NCBI RefSeq assembly: GCF_940143175.1
Contig: NZ_OW659496.1
Span: 1,550,001 to 1,614,000, forward strand
Origin: Erysipelothrix amsterdamensis
GTDB taxonomy: Bacteria; Bacillota_I; Bacilli_A; Erysipelotrichales; Erysipelotrichaceae
Length of the DNA stretch: 64,000 nucleotides
Direction: 5' to 3'
How positions within the stretch are numbered: the first letter of the stretch is position 1; each line of letters opens with the position of its first letter. The notes beneath the pieces are model-generated. The model did not search any database and was not told where the DNA came from. It was given only the letters and a program-made list of their open reading frames with translations. Below are positions 1-8,252 of the stretch, piece after piece. The position numbers were made by a program, and so were the translations under genes.

Positions 1-4
1 ACAT
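1..4 (-). CDS. Start codon of a gene running off the left edge
   Basis: On the minus strand an ATG at 4-2 is preceded by the SD-like run AAGGGGGGG with 4 bases between, and a promoter with a cre site lies about 35-70 bases upstream. Only the start codon is inside the window, so the product cannot be named. The cre site suggests a gene under carbon catabolite control. Confidence 0.35.
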
Positions 5-37
5 AGTTCCCCCCCTTGGTACGTTCTTTATAACTCT

Positions 38-73
38 ATAATAGCATTCACAAATAAAATGTAAACGCTATCT
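38..73 (-). promoter_or_regulatory. Promoter with overlapping CcpA cre site for an off-window gene
   Basis: Minus strand: -35 TTTACA (60-65), a 16-base spacer, and -10 TATTAT (38-43). On the plus strand ATGTAAACGCTATCT (59-73) matches the cre consensus WTGNAANCGNWNNCW at every fixed position and overlaps the -35 box, the usual geometry for repression by CcpA. The site match is seen directly; control by CcpA is inferred. Confidence 0.6.
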
Positions 74-233
74 AAACATTTTTAACACGAAGTCAAAAAC
101 AGCGTATTCATCCACCCGATTCACTCTTGATTTATATCCACAAAAAAAATCCCAAGTTCAAATCTCGAGATTTTTTCACGAACACTATTATTAATCACTT
201 TAAATTGAAGGTCTTATAAGATTCCATGCCACT

Positions 234-926
234 TCAAAATGATATCGTCCCGGATTTTTTAGTGATTGAAAAACCTGGTTCACCATCATTACTTTCTAAG
301 ACTAAGTGTGTATCTGCCAGTGTCATAAGATAGGAATCATGAGTAACAATCACCACTGTCTTCCCTTCATCCTTCAACATCATCAATAATTCTATGATTT
401 TATCTCTGTTTCGCTCATCTAAACTCCCTGTTGGCTCGTCACACAAGACAAGTTCACAAGGTTTTAAAAGGATTCGTGCAAGTGCGATACGCTGTTGTTC
501 TCCCCCGGAACATTGATAAACAATTTTATCTTTAAATCCATCGAGACCTACTTTTTTTAGGACCTCATTCACCTTTTCTTTTTTGTTCTTTAGCTTAACG
601 TTCTCTAAAGCTAACATTAAATTATACTCGACGGATTTGTTCTCGACGAGCGCAAAATTTTGAAAAAGATAACCGATTTTTGTGCGTAATAATGCCGTTG
701 CTTCTTTAGAAAACGGTTTAGGATTTGCTTTTCCAAACAAGGTCACTGTGCCTTCGTCTGGCGTATCCAGGAGTCCAATAATATTTAATAATGTACTTTT
801 ACCACTTCCTGATGGGCCTGAGATTACAATAACTTCATGAGATGGCATTTCTAGATTAATTTCAGTTAAGATTGGTATATCGTTAAACTGTTTAGAAATC
901 CCTTCTAACTTTATAATTGATTCCAT
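234..926 (-). CDS. ABC transporter ATPase, bacteriocin/macrolide export type
   Basis: A 230-residue nucleotide-binding subunit of an ABC exporter of the MacB/LolD type. Visible motifs are Walker A GPSGSGKST (about residues 37-45), signature CSGGEQQR, and Walker B LVLCDEPTG followed by SLD. The SD is AAGGAGATG, and the start codon overlaps the stop of the upstream permease gene (TAAATG), so the two are translationally coupled. Its partner is the 713-aa permease at 927-3068. The pair probably exports, or protects against, a peptide; the substrate cannot be read from sequence. No bacteriocin precursor gene is visible nearby. The next minus-strand gene off the left edge has its own promoter, so this is the last gene of its operon. 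Confidence 0.88.
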   Translation of the reverse strand: MESIIKLEGISKQFNDIPILTEINLEMPSHEVIVISGPSGSGKSTLLNIIGLLDTPDEGTVTLFGKANPKPFSKEATALLRTKIGYLFQNFALVENKSVEYNLMLALENVKLKNKKEKVNEVLKKVGLDGFKDKIVYQCSGGEQQRIALARILLKPCELVLCDEPTGSLDERNRDKIIELLMMLKDEGKTVVIVTHDSYLMTLADTHLVLESNDGEPGFSITKKSGTISF

Positions 927-3068
927 TTAGTCATCTCCTTTTAAAATTGTAGACACTTCCGTCGATTCATATTTTTTTATGCTCGCCTTAATGGTGATCC
1001 ATTCCAAGATTAATGTCACGACAAATATTCCTAATAATACCGCAGCAATTGCTTTGTCTCCTGAAGCCTGGTAGAGAAGATATGTAAAAGCAGCAATTGT
1101 TGAAAAGACTGATCCATTAATGAGCATTGCATAGCGATTGTAATAATTCGTCCCGTTGAGATATCTAATGGCAATTTTTTTGCTATAGCCATCAACATAG
1201 ATTTTAATTGAAGTATAGTTTATTATTAGAAGTATTAAAAAATATAATCCAATCGATTGTAAACAAACTAAATAATCATTTTTGATTTCAAAAATACTTA
1301 ATTCATAGATATCTCGCGATTTCACAACTTTATAGCTCGCATCATATTCTTGATCCATACGTTCCAAGATATTTGTAAGGCTATTGGTTTCTCCGTTGTA
1401 TAACAAGCTCACAGTAAAGTTATCAATCCCTCTTGAGTAAACATTATCTACAAAGTAAATAGGATCATCTATGGTCCCTGCTGGAATGGCTATCGTTCTA
1501 TTGGCGGATACATAAGTTGAATTTGGTTGAATATAAAGAATTTCATAGTTACTCATATATGGCTCTAAGTAATTATAATACGTATTAACTCGTTCCTTAG
1601 AAACCAAGATATAATTTTTATCTTTTGATAACATTTTAGGATTTAACATTCGATTTGTTTCGTCAGTGATGCTGATATAATCTAAATATGCATTATTAAT
1701 GTGAACGGATGGTGGTACATATCCGTCCATTGCTAATTCAATGTTCTTGTATTGATCATGTTTTAGCACGGTGAGGTAGAAATCATATGCATCATGGTTT
1801 GCGTATGCAATATCATTTTGACTTACAAGCTCAAACAAAGCTTTCTCATAGTCCTTATAATCTTTATCCACAGGAGATTTTGATGCATAAGCAATGCGCT
1901 TAGAATTTAAAACCATTGGATTTTCTGTCAATGAATTTATATGCCCCTGTTTGTATTCAATGCTTTGAATTCGAGTAAAAATAGGAATAAGAAGAATAAT
2001 TATGGATAGTGCTTTCAAAATAAGCGTTAACATATATATTGGTACAATTGACATACTCGATTTTAAAATTTCATTAGACGTTCGTTTAACAACCAAAAAA
2101 TATGTAACGAATAAACATCCTAAGATACTAAAAACATAAATAAGAACAAATGGAATCAGTTTTACTAAAAACATAAATAGTAACGTTCCATAAGAATCCG
2201 TGATGACAAAGGCTGTACAAAAAATCGTAAAAGCGAATAGAATTGATAGACCTATAATGTCTTTTAAAAATAATTTTTTAATAATTTGTATTGTTGACTG
2301 TCCTTGCAAATAACGTATCCCGATTTCCTTACCATTTTTAAGTACTGTAAGTACCATTAACATAAGAACGCTGATAACAGCAACAACCGTAGCCGGCTGT
2401 AATTCTCTATCCACACTTACATTATTCATTTGTCCTAACTCAGATACAAAAAATCCGGAAGGGCCATTCATATAATTATAAACTTGAAAATAATCAAAGA
2501 TCGTCTCTTGTATCTGTGTTGAATATTCGTCAACAAAAATTGTAACTAAAGTTTGAATACCACTTGATGGATAGTATTCTTCTATTTTGGACAAGGGATA
2601 GATCGAAATGGAATCTTTATAAGTTGAATCAAAATCATAGAAACGATTATCCAGATAATCAATTAAATAACTTGGTTTTTTGAGGTGATTATTAGATATA
2701 ACCCAATCGTCATTAATAAAAAAACTTTCCTTTAATCTCCCCTCTTTCACAATAATGTGGCTTAAGAGGTTCGATTCATTACCACTTATAAAATAAAAGT
2801 AGCCATTTTCTTGATTGGAATAGTCATCCTCTGAAGTTGTAATCGCAATATTATATTTGTATCTTTCACTAAAAGTTCTAACGTCTTCGATCAAATCATC
2901 AATCGAACGATTCACTTCACTCGGAGTTATATCAATATAGTAAGCTTTTGAATGTTCTCTATGAATTTGGTCCACACCTAAAAGCCCAAGTCCTACCTGG
3001 TACTCATAATTGAATACTTGAAAACTGCTTGTAGTAATTAAGATTGCTAACAATATCGTAAAAACCAT
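927..3068 (-). CDS. Bacteriocin-associated ABC permease, FtsX-like membrane protein
   Basis: A 713-residue integral membrane protein. It has a hydrophobic N-terminus, a large outside loop (about residues 22-215), a block of about four membrane spans (220-366), a second large outside loop (370-605) and about three C-terminal spans. This is the layout of the bacteriocin-associated integral membrane family that partners MacB-like ATPases. It is immediately followed by its ATPase. The start is odd. The ATG at 3068 has no SD close by, while AAGGAAAGGGGGG sits upstream of an in-frame ATC codon (3081-3083) that would add I-K-K-I-N and give a normal basic N-terminus. A rare ATC start is possible. Family assignment is by architecture and neighbour; the substrate is unknown. 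Confidence 0.75.
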   Translation of the reverse strand: MVFTILLAILITTSSFQVFNYEYQVGLGLLGVDQIHREHSKAYYIDITPSEVNRSIDDLIEDVRTFSERYKYNIAITTSEDDYSNQENGYFYFISGNESNLLSHIIVKEGRLKESFFINDDWVISNNHLKKPSYLIDYLDNRFYDFDSTYKDSISIYPLSKIEEYYPSSGIQTLVTIFVDEYSTQIQETIFDYFQVYNYMNGPSGFFVSELGQMNNVSVDRELQPATVVAVISVLMLMVLTVLKNGKEIGIRYLQGQSTIQIIKKLFLKDIIGLSILFAFTIFCTAFVITDSYGTLLFMFLVKLIPFVLIYVFSILGCLFVTYFLVVKRTSNEILKSSMSIVPIYMLTLILKALSIIILLIPIFTRIQSIEYKQGHINSLTENPMVLNSKRIAYASKSPVDKDYKDYEKALFELVSQNDIAYANHDAYDFYLTVLKHDQYKNIELAMDGYVPPSVHINNAYLDYISITDETNRMLNPKMLSKDKNYILVSKERVNTYYNYLEPYMSNYEILYIQPNSTYVSANRTIAIPAGTIDDPIYFVDNVYSRGIDNFTVSLLYNGETNSLTNILERMDQEYDASYKVVKSRDIYELSIFEIKNDYLVCLQSIGLYFLILLIINYTSIKIYVDGYSKKIAIRYLNGTNYYNRYAMLINGSVFSTIAAFTYLLYQASGDKAIAAVLLGIFVVTLILEWITIKASIKKYESTEVSTILKGDD

Positions 3069-3132
3069 ATTTATTTTTTTGATAAGAAGGCCCCCCTTTC
3101 CTTAAATGTACCATAAACGCACACCTATTCAT

Positions 3133-3138
3133 ATTATA
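3133..3138 (-). promoter_or_regulatory. Possible -10 box for the bacteriocin-type ABC operon
   Basis: Minus-strand TATAAT lies about 45 bases upstream of the SD-like purine run of the permease gene. No good -35 hexamer stands 16-18 bases upstream, so this is only a candidate promoter. Confidence 0.3.
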
Positions 3139-3192
3139 GTTATGTGTAGATTAAACCCTCTAAAGCTGAAGAACCTAATGATTTCAACTAAA

Positions 3193-3223
3193 GAAAAAAG
3201 TCTCAAGATAATATCTTGAGACT
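3193..3223 (-). terminator. Rho-independent terminator after tRNA-Arg(CCG)
   Basis: An 11-bp perfect stem (AGTCTCAAGAT / ATCTTGAGACT) with a 3-base loop is followed on the minus strand by a T run. It lies 17 bases past the 3' end of the tRNA gene. Confidence 0.85.
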
Positions 3224-3240
3224 CTTAATTAATTATAAAT

Positions 3241-3316
3241 TGGCACGCCCGACAGGAATCGAACCTGCAACCTTTTGAACCGGAATCAAACGCGCTATCC
3301 CTTGCGCCACGGACGC
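3241..3316 (-). tRNA. tRNA-Arg (anticodon CCG)
   Basis: A 76-base cloverleaf on the minus strand with an encoded CCA end. The acceptor stem is GCGTCCG / CGGGCGT, the D stem GCGC/GCGC, and the anticodon arm TTTGA-TTCCGGT-TCAAA gives anticodon CCG, reading codon CGG. The T arm GCAGG-TTCGATT-CCTGT has the normal G53-C61 pair. The acceptor begins with a G-U pair. A terminator follows directly. Confidence 0.95.
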
Positions 3317-3383
3317 ATATCAATGCATGGATATAATACCATAGAATTGATATTTTAAAAAGACCGTATTTCATTCTTTAAGG

Positions 3384-4316
3384 TTAAGAATTATTTGGTG
3401 TTTGAGTTAAATAACGAGTCAGAAATGACTCAATGGATTTTTTGTAATATACAGGATCTTTTTCATAACTCTCTGCATGATTTGCACCTTTTATTACGAT
3501 TTTTTCTTTGGGACCAGGATGTGCTTGGTATAAGGTATCCAACATCTCATAAGGTACAAAGTCATCTGCATCCCCATGAATGAATAACGTAGGCAACGTG
3601 CTTCGTTTTAAAGACTCGACTGCAGATGCTTCATAGAAATTAAAGCCTGCTTTGACTTGCGTAATCATACTTGTAATTGGAATCATTGGAAAGGCGGGTA
3701 GATTATACATATCTTTGAGTTTATAAGACAGTTGATCTGCAACACTGGTATAACCGCAATCTTCAATCACAGCCATGACATTGTCTGGGAGATCAAGACC
3801 ACTTGCCATCATTACCGTTGATGCTCCCATACTAAGACCAAATAATGCAATTCGAGAATCTTCACCATTTTGATTTATGATTTTTTGGACCCAAGCTTCA
3901 ATATCAAATCGCTCTGGCCAACCAAATCCAATAAGGTTTCCCTCACTTTCACCATGTGATCGTGCATCTGGTGCGAGCACATTAAATCCCATCTCATGGA
4001 ACAGTCGGATATAATGACCCACACGGTCTTTGTTATTGCTATAACCGTGTGCAACTAATATTGTATCTTTCGTTTCTGTTTTCGCAGGAACATACCACGC
4101 TTTAAGTTTCAATCCGGAATCACTGACAAGTTCTTGAGACGTTTTATTCACCGATTTTAACCATTCTTGATCGGGCTTCCATACAGCTTTCACATCAGCG
4201 TCTATAAAATCTTTATCCCCCGGGATCAATGCAAGTTTAAAGAAGTACCCACCCGCAAAACCAAGTAGTACCACCAATATACCCGCAACGATTATTAATT
4301 TTTTTAAATGTTTCAT
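3384..4316 (-). CDS. Membrane-anchored alpha/beta hydrolase
   Basis: A 310-residue serine hydrolase. The start at 4316 (MKHLKK) is chosen because GAGGTG lies five bases upstream; an ATG nine codons earlier lacks an SD. A basic N-terminus and one hydrophobic segment (about residues 5-25) suggest a membrane anchor with the catalytic domain outside. The HG motif VAHGYSNN forms the oxyanion region. GLSMGAS carries the nucleophile Ser, and an Asp (HGDADDFVP) and a His (ANHAES) complete the triad. It belongs to the broad esterase/peptidase-like group of extracellular Firmicutes hydrolases. The substrate is unknown. It appears monocistronic between tRNA-Arg and the ABC operon terminator. Confidence 0.85.
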   Translation of the reverse strand: MKHLKKLIIVAGILVVLLGFAGGYFFKLALIPGDKDFIDADVKAVWKPDQEWLKSVNKTSQELVSDSGLKLKAWYVPAKTETKDTILVAHGYSNNKDRVGHYIRLFHEMGFNVLAPDARSHGESEGNLIGFGWPERFDIEAWVQKIINQNGEDSRIALFGLSMGASTVMMASGLDLPDNVMAVIEDCGYTSVADQLSYKLKDMYNLPAFPMIPITSMITQVKAGFNFYEASAVESLKRSTLPTLFIHGDADDFVPYEMLDTLYQAHPGPKEKIVIKGANHAESYEKDPVYYKKSIESFLTRYLTQTPNNS

Positions 4317-4383
4317 TGTCACCTCATATACTTTGATGTTCAAAGTAATAAAAGAATAACATAGATTATTAAGTTTGTAAATC

Positions 4384-4416
4384 TATAAAAAACAGAACCT
4401 TAACAACAGGTTCTGT
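4384..4416 (-). terminator. Terminator of the three-permease ABC operon
   Basis: The 9-bp stem ACAGAACCT / AGGTTCTGT with a 7-base loop is followed on the minus strand by TTTTTT. It sits 37 bases past the lipoprotein stop codon. Confidence 0.85.
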
Positions 4417-4453
4417 GAAAAATTGCAGGATTCAAATCAATTAAAACAATGCA

Positions 4454-4963
4454 TTATTGATCTAAAAAATCTAAAGCGGTTGGTTCTAGATAAAAATTTT
4501 GACCGTAAGCGTGGATGTCGGTGGCTGGATAATCACTCGGATTTGACTCTAAAATACACACTCTTAAAAAATGACGATCAAAATCGAGGTAGATAAAATC
4601 TGATTCATAACTTGTATCACTGTATTCAGCCTCAAAATAGTATCCAAAACCTGGCTTCTCAATCAATGGCACTTCTTCAGATTTTACAATTTCAAGAATT
4701 TCATCTTTCTCGCTATCCATCACTACTTGATAAATTGTGGCGTTATTGTGTTCGCCAAGCGATAAATAATATTGAGTATAACGATCGGGATAGGATTTAA
4801 TTACCGGATCCTTATAGTTATCATTAAAAATAAATGCGGAATTTCTAATTTCCTTTAACACTTCTTCATTTAATGACAATGTCGGTTCTTCTTGATGTGT
4901 ACATCCAACAAGAATGAGTGTTATAAGTAACGAAAAAATGAGAACCCGTCTTTTCATTAACAT
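4454..4963 (-). CDS. Small secreted lipoprotein of an ABC operon
   Basis: A 169-residue protein with a lipoprotein signal: basic MLMKRR, a hydrophobic stretch, then lipobox LVGC, so Cys21 should be lipidated and the rest lies outside the membrane. No known domain is recognised in the mature part, which is acidic and rich in Tyr. The start overlaps the stop of the ATPase gene upstream, so it is translated as part of the same operon. It could be an accessory or immunity-type lipoprotein of the transporter. It does not look like a classical substrate-binding protein, being far too short. Confidence 0.75.
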   Translation of the reverse strand: MLMKRRVLIFSLLITLILVGCTHQEEPTLSLNEEVLKEIRNSAFIFNDNYKDPVIKSYPDRYTQYYLSLGEHNNATIYQVVMDSEKDEILEIVKSEEVPLIEKPGFGYYFEAEYSDTSYESDFIYLDFDRHFLRVCILESNPSDYPATDIHAYGQNFYLEPTALDFLDQ

Positions 4964-5604
4964 TCCGATTCCCCTTTGATGAGTCTTAGTTTTTTATCAT
5001 CAATTTCATATACAACATCGGCAATTTCAAAAACTTCTTCCCCATGATTGGTAAAAACAAGGGTACATCCTGTTTCTTCAACATATTCATCCAACATTTC
5101 TATCACAATTTTTTTACTTAATCGATCCAGTCCATCAAAGGGTTCATCAAGGATTAAGTAATCAGGACGCTCCATTAAAGCTTGAATCAATCTCATTTTT
5201 TGTTTCATTCCTAAGGAATACGTTTTATATTTCTTAGATAACTCCGCTTCAAAATTAACCTTTTTAGCGAGAAGGATAATATCCGCTTCATTCACACATC
5301 TTCGAATGCGTGCAATTTCACGAAGGTTTTCAAGTCCTGTTAATGAACCAATAAACTCTGGCGCATTAATACTTACACCGCCATTGGGTACAAAATCGAT
5401 ATCCTGCTGCAATTTCTTCCCATCAATCACAATACTCCCTGATGTTGGGACAGAGTAGCCGACGATGAGTTTCAATAACACACTCTTACCACTACCGTTT
5501 GGACCTACGATGGCGGTCTTTTTTCCTTCTCTTATATTAATATTGACATCTTCAAAAAGAAGTAGGTCTTTAAACTTTTTAGAAACGCCATTAAATTGAA
5601 TCAT
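4957..5604 (-). CDS. ABC transporter ATPase
   Basis: A 215-residue nucleotide-binding protein. Walker A is GPNGSGKS (residues about 34-41), the signature is the degenerate YSLGMKQKM, and Walker B is LILDEPFDGLD. This pattern is that of ABC-2/lantibiotic-immunity exporters rather than importers. The SD AAGGAG precedes ATG 5604, and the gene overlaps the upstream membrane protein gene by 14 bases. It is the only intact ATPase in an operon with three membrane proteins, so it probably powers a complex made from them. A decayed relative lies at the head of the operon (7775-8016). Confidence 0.88.
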   Translation of the reverse strand: MIQFNGVSKKFKDLLLFEDVNINIREGKKTAIVGPNGSGKSVLLKLIVGYSVPTSGSIVIDGKKLQQDIDFVPNGGVSINAPEFIGSLTGLENLREIARIRRCVNEADIILLAKKVNFEAELSKKYKTYSLGMKQKMRLIQALMERPDYLILDEPFDGLDRLSKKIVIEMLDEYVEETGCTLVFTNHGEEVFEIADVVYEIDDKKLRLIKGESEC

Positions 5605-6280
5605 AATAAATGCTCCTTTTTAAAATAAGTATGGAACCTACGAAGGCAATTAAAACAAATACGAAAGCTAAAATCATTCGCATCAATTCAAGTTCTAATA
5701 CACCAACAAAAGAAACAATACTTATTGAACTGTAATAATCCATTGATATCATAATCATAATCATAAAATATGGAAAAATTGATGTAACCAAATTCTCACT
5801 GAACCGGATACTGATTGCTTCAAATAACAGTCCAATCGCTAGCATTAGACTTGTTAATCGGGTGAGATACAATATGATTACAAACATCGTAGTTAATGTA
5901 CTCTTATAGACTAAAGTCATGAAAACAAAAAATATAAAGGTCATGACCATCATCTTAATTGCATTCAAAACATGATACTTCGCTAGAACTGTATAAGACG
6001 TGATTATATTCTTCCGATAAAGTAAGAGACCATAAAATGATTGTAAGTCTTTAAATTCCCTTAAAACGGTATTCATTAATGTAATTGTAATTAACGTAAA
6101 CACAATGACATTTTGAATGCTTGCTTGATCAATGCCGTACAAAGGAAAACTTTCAAAGTTTAAATATAATACATTCATAAGATCGCACAATGTTATGACT
6201 CCATGCGGGCCTGGGAACATTTGGAGTAAAGAGATTATAATTCCAAGTATCAAGGTGATAAAATAAATCAATACTGTCAT
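5591..6280 (-). CDS. Six-span membrane protein, ABC-2-like permease subunit
   Basis: A 229-residue hydrophobic protein with about six membrane spans and no recognisable soluble domain. The start at 6280 is set by GGAGGA nine bases upstream and by the ATGA overlap with the stop of the preceding gene; a longer reading frame to 6364 would lie inside that gene. It sits between another membrane protein and the ATPase and is inferred to be a permease subunit. No sequence family is claimed. Confidence 0.72.
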   Translation of the reverse strand: MTVLIYFITLILGIIISLLQMFPGPHGVITLCDLMNVLYLNFESFPLYGIDQASIQNVIVFTLITITLMNTVLREFKDLQSFYGLLLYRKNIITSYTVLAKYHVLNAIKMMVMTFIFFVFMTLVYKSTLTTMFVIILYLTRLTSLMLAIGLLFEAISIRFSENLVTSIFPYFMIMIMISMDYYSSISIVSFVGVLELELMRMILAFVFVLIAFVGSILILKRSIYYDSI

Positions 6281-6879
6281 AATTCTAAATCCTCCATTTT
6301 TAAGTAGAAAACTAACATCAACAAGAATACATAGGGTAGATAGTTTAAAATAATCACCCCACAATTTAAGCCTTCTAAATGATAAAAAATGTAGAACGGA
6401 TTCATGGGATTATCCAATATTGGCATATAGTAACTTGTAGAGGAAAGAATTAACAGAAATTCCACAAAACTTGTTATGGGTAACTTTGAGCCAAGACGTA
6501 AAAGTTTTACGAGCACTTCCGATATCCCTAACACTACCACCAGCACCATTATTTTCAGAAAATAATAAAAATCGAAACCCGAATAAAAATAGATTGATAG
6601 GATCAAATAAAATAGAACTAAACTAAAATAAAGCACTGAAGCATGATACACAGCGTTCCCAATTGTTTTTAAAGCAAAATTTATTTTTGAGCCATATCGA
6701 TGTACCGTCATCATCTCACAATCTTCTTTTATATAGATCGAAAAGTACAAGACAATCGTACCAATAACAAAATATATATCATTGAAAAGATTTTGGAATG
6801 ACGCTGCATTACCGATCAAAAATATAAAGCTAATATACATGATATAGCCTGCAAATGCTGCTTTTCTAACTAATCTCAA
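6277..6879 (-). CDS. Membrane protein, ABC-2-like permease subunit
   Basis: A very hydrophobic protein of about 200 residues with about six predicted spans. The start is uncertain. GAGGTAAG lies seven bases before a TTG at 6879, giving a 14-base overlap with the upstream gene. An in-frame ATG at 6915 has a much weaker SD and would overlap by 50 bases. Its C-terminal codons themselves contain the GGAGGA SD of the next gene, so translation is tightly coupled. The function is inferred from the operon only. Confidence 0.68.
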   Translation of the reverse strand: MRLVRKAAFAGYIMYISFIFLIGNAASFQNLFNDIYFVIGTIVLYFSIYIKEDCEMMTVHRYGSKINFALKTIGNAVYHASVLYFSLVLFYLILSIYFYSGFDFYYFLKIMVLVVVLGISEVLVKLLRLGSKLPITSFVEFLLILSSTSYYMPILDNPMNPFYIFYHLEGLNCGVIILNYLPYVFLLMLVFYLKMEDLEL

Positions 6880-7774
6880 GATGCTTACCTCGCGTCTTAT
6901 GGTTAAATAATACATAACCTAAAATAAGGGGCATTGAGTTTGTGATAAAAAGCAGTATTGTGGGCGCTGTATTGTAATCACTAATCGAAAAAATAGTGGA
7001 TGGCGCAAACAACATGGCAATTGGAAACTTATCAATTGTTCCCACAGAAACCAGAGGAAACATAAGAACTGAGAGACCAAAATAATAAATTAAGAGCCCA
7101 AACACCACCGTACTCTTTTTAGTTGAGAAGAGCGCAATTGATGTTGATAAATAGGCTAAAACAAATGGAATGAGTAAATACTTTACAATCCCCAGTAAAA
7201 AATAATAAAACTTGAGGTGTTGATAGTAAAATTTATTTCCAAGTACATCTAAAAATAAATCCGTGTGAATTGTGTATCCGTCAAATCGTCCTCCGCTTAT
7301 AAATAGAATAAGTAGGTAATATAAAACGTATGCGCTAAAAATTGAACCCGCCACGCTTATCGCGATTCTTAACTGTTCATTGCGAATAAAGTTACGATAT
7401 TTTTTTACACGGTATGATTTTAAAACATTACAACTGGTTTGGTTTTGATACATTATTAATCCCGCAAATGAAGCAAGTAAAGGAACCACGATTTGGAAAA
7501 GTGACAGAGCCCTTGTTAAGTTCGCTTCAAAACTTGAATACTTCAATGCATTATGGAGTTCAATTGAAGTATATTTGATAAATGTGATCTCACTGCTGTC
7601 TGAGAAGAAAATCCCGACATCAGAATTAAATAAACTTTCGTTACTATTTTGGAAATACGAAACAATGATTTGGTAGATATCCAATTCATTTAAGAACATA
7701 AAGCCAAATAAAAATAGTGATACACAAAAAAGCAAAACATAATAACGAAATTCATTTCTTCTCTTAATATACAT
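6866..7774 (-). CDS. Membrane protein with large outside loop, ABC-2-like permease
   Basis: A 302-residue protein from ATG 7774. It has a basic start (MYIKRRNEF), one span, an outside loop of about 80 residues rich in Asn and Ser, then about five further spans: an ABC-2 permease shape. The frame stays open upstream to a TTG at 7915, but that part reads as a remnant of an ATPase gene (see 7775-8016), so the ATG with the basic N-terminus is preferred. GGGTGGGGA just before it is a poor SD. It is the first intact gene of the operon. No promoter was identified. Confidence 0.68.
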   Translation of the reverse strand: MYIKRRNEFRYYVLLFCVSLFLFGFMFLNELDIYQIIVSYFQNSNESLFNSDVGIFFSDSSEITFIKYTSIELHNALKYSSFEANLTRALSLFQIVVPLLASFAGLIMYQNQTSCNVLKSYRVKKYRNFIRNEQLRIAISVAGSIFSAYVLYYLLILFISGGRFDGYTIHTDLFLDVLGNKFYYQHLKFYYFLLGIVKYLLIPFVLAYLSTSIALFSTKKSTVVFGLLIYYFGLSVLMFPLVSVGTIDKFPIAMLFAPSTIFSISDYNTAPTILLFITNSMPLILGYVLFNHKTRGKHLEIS

Positions 7775-8016
7775 TCCCCACCCACTTATCCAAATTCTAT
7801 TTGCATCCATTTCCCCAAAAAATGATGCGCTATTTATTACCGAGTTTAGTCTTGTTTTTCTAAAAAACAAAAGCTTAGCGGTTTCATTATAGTCATAAAA
7901 GGAGCCGTAAGTCAAAAATGAACCTACAAAGGTGCATTTAATTTTGAGTTAAACTGTTCTTGGATTTCCTTGTCTTCTATTTTTATTTGCCCTGAAATTA
8001 GACGCATTACCCTCAC
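7775..8016 (-). pseudogene. Decayed fragment of an ABC transporter ATPase
   Basis: Two adjacent minus-strand frames read like the stretch after Walker A of an ABC-2 ATPase. The first contains SGQIKIEDKEI and ends KLNAPL-stop. A shifted frame continues TFVGSFLTYGSFYDYNE and runs openly into the next gene. The intact ATPase of the same operon has SGSIVIDGKKL, INAPEFIGSLTGLENL at the equivalent places. The Walker A half and the C-terminal half are missing. The remnant abuts the tRNA-Val terminator, suggesting deletion next to the tRNA. The similarity was judged by eye. Confidence 0.5.
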
Positions 8017-8041
8017 TCAAAATCCACAGATGAGAAAGCAT

Positions 8042-8071
8042 AAAAAAACCACCCTCGTCGTGGGTGATCCA
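8042..8071 (-). terminator. Terminator after tRNA-Val
   Basis: On the minus strand CACCC-ACGACGA-GGGTG is followed by GTTTTTTT, ten bases past the tRNA 3' end. Confidence 0.75.
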
Positions 8072-8080
8072 GAATAAAAA

Positions 8081-8156
8081 TGGTGGAGGTTAACGGGCTC
8101 GAACCGCTGACCCTCTGCTTGTAAGGCAGATGCTCTCCCAACTGAGCTAAACCTCC
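8081..8156 (-). tRNA. tRNA-Val (anticodon TAC)
   Basis: A 76-base minus-strand cloverleaf with encoded CCA. The acceptor is GGAGGTT / AACCTCC, the D stem GCTC/GAGC, the anticodon arm TCTGC-CTTACAA-GCAGA (anticodon TAC), and the T arm AGCGG-TTCGAGC-CCGTT. All canonical positions are present. Confidence 0.97.
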
Positions 8157-8220
8157 ATGGAAGATAAGTCTAACATATGTATAAGCGAATAACAATGCGT
8201 TTGAACTGAAAATTTAAGAA

Positions 8221-8250
8221 AGAAAACCCACTTGTTTAAAGTGGGTTTTC
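8221..8250 (-). terminator. Terminator of the fructosamine-type PTS operon
   Basis: The 11-bp stem AAAACCCACTT / AAGTGGGTTTT with a short loop lies directly after the SIS-domain gene. A and T runs on both sides would let it work in either direction. Confidence 0.8.
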
Positions 8251-8252
8251 GC

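Noticed and set aside
160-173. AAATCTCGAGATTT palindrome with following T run
   Set aside because: It has no loop-forming bases and no gene in the right orientation ends here; too short to call a terminator or operator.
6866-7915. Longer 349-residue permease starting with TTG at 7915
   Set aside because: The first 47 codons resemble an ATPase remnant, and the basic N-terminus before the first span begins at ATG 7774.
8013-8195. 60-codon minus-strand frame (contains GLAQLGEHLPYKQRVSGSSP)
   Set aside because: It is the translation of tRNA-Val and its flanks, a well-known false gene.
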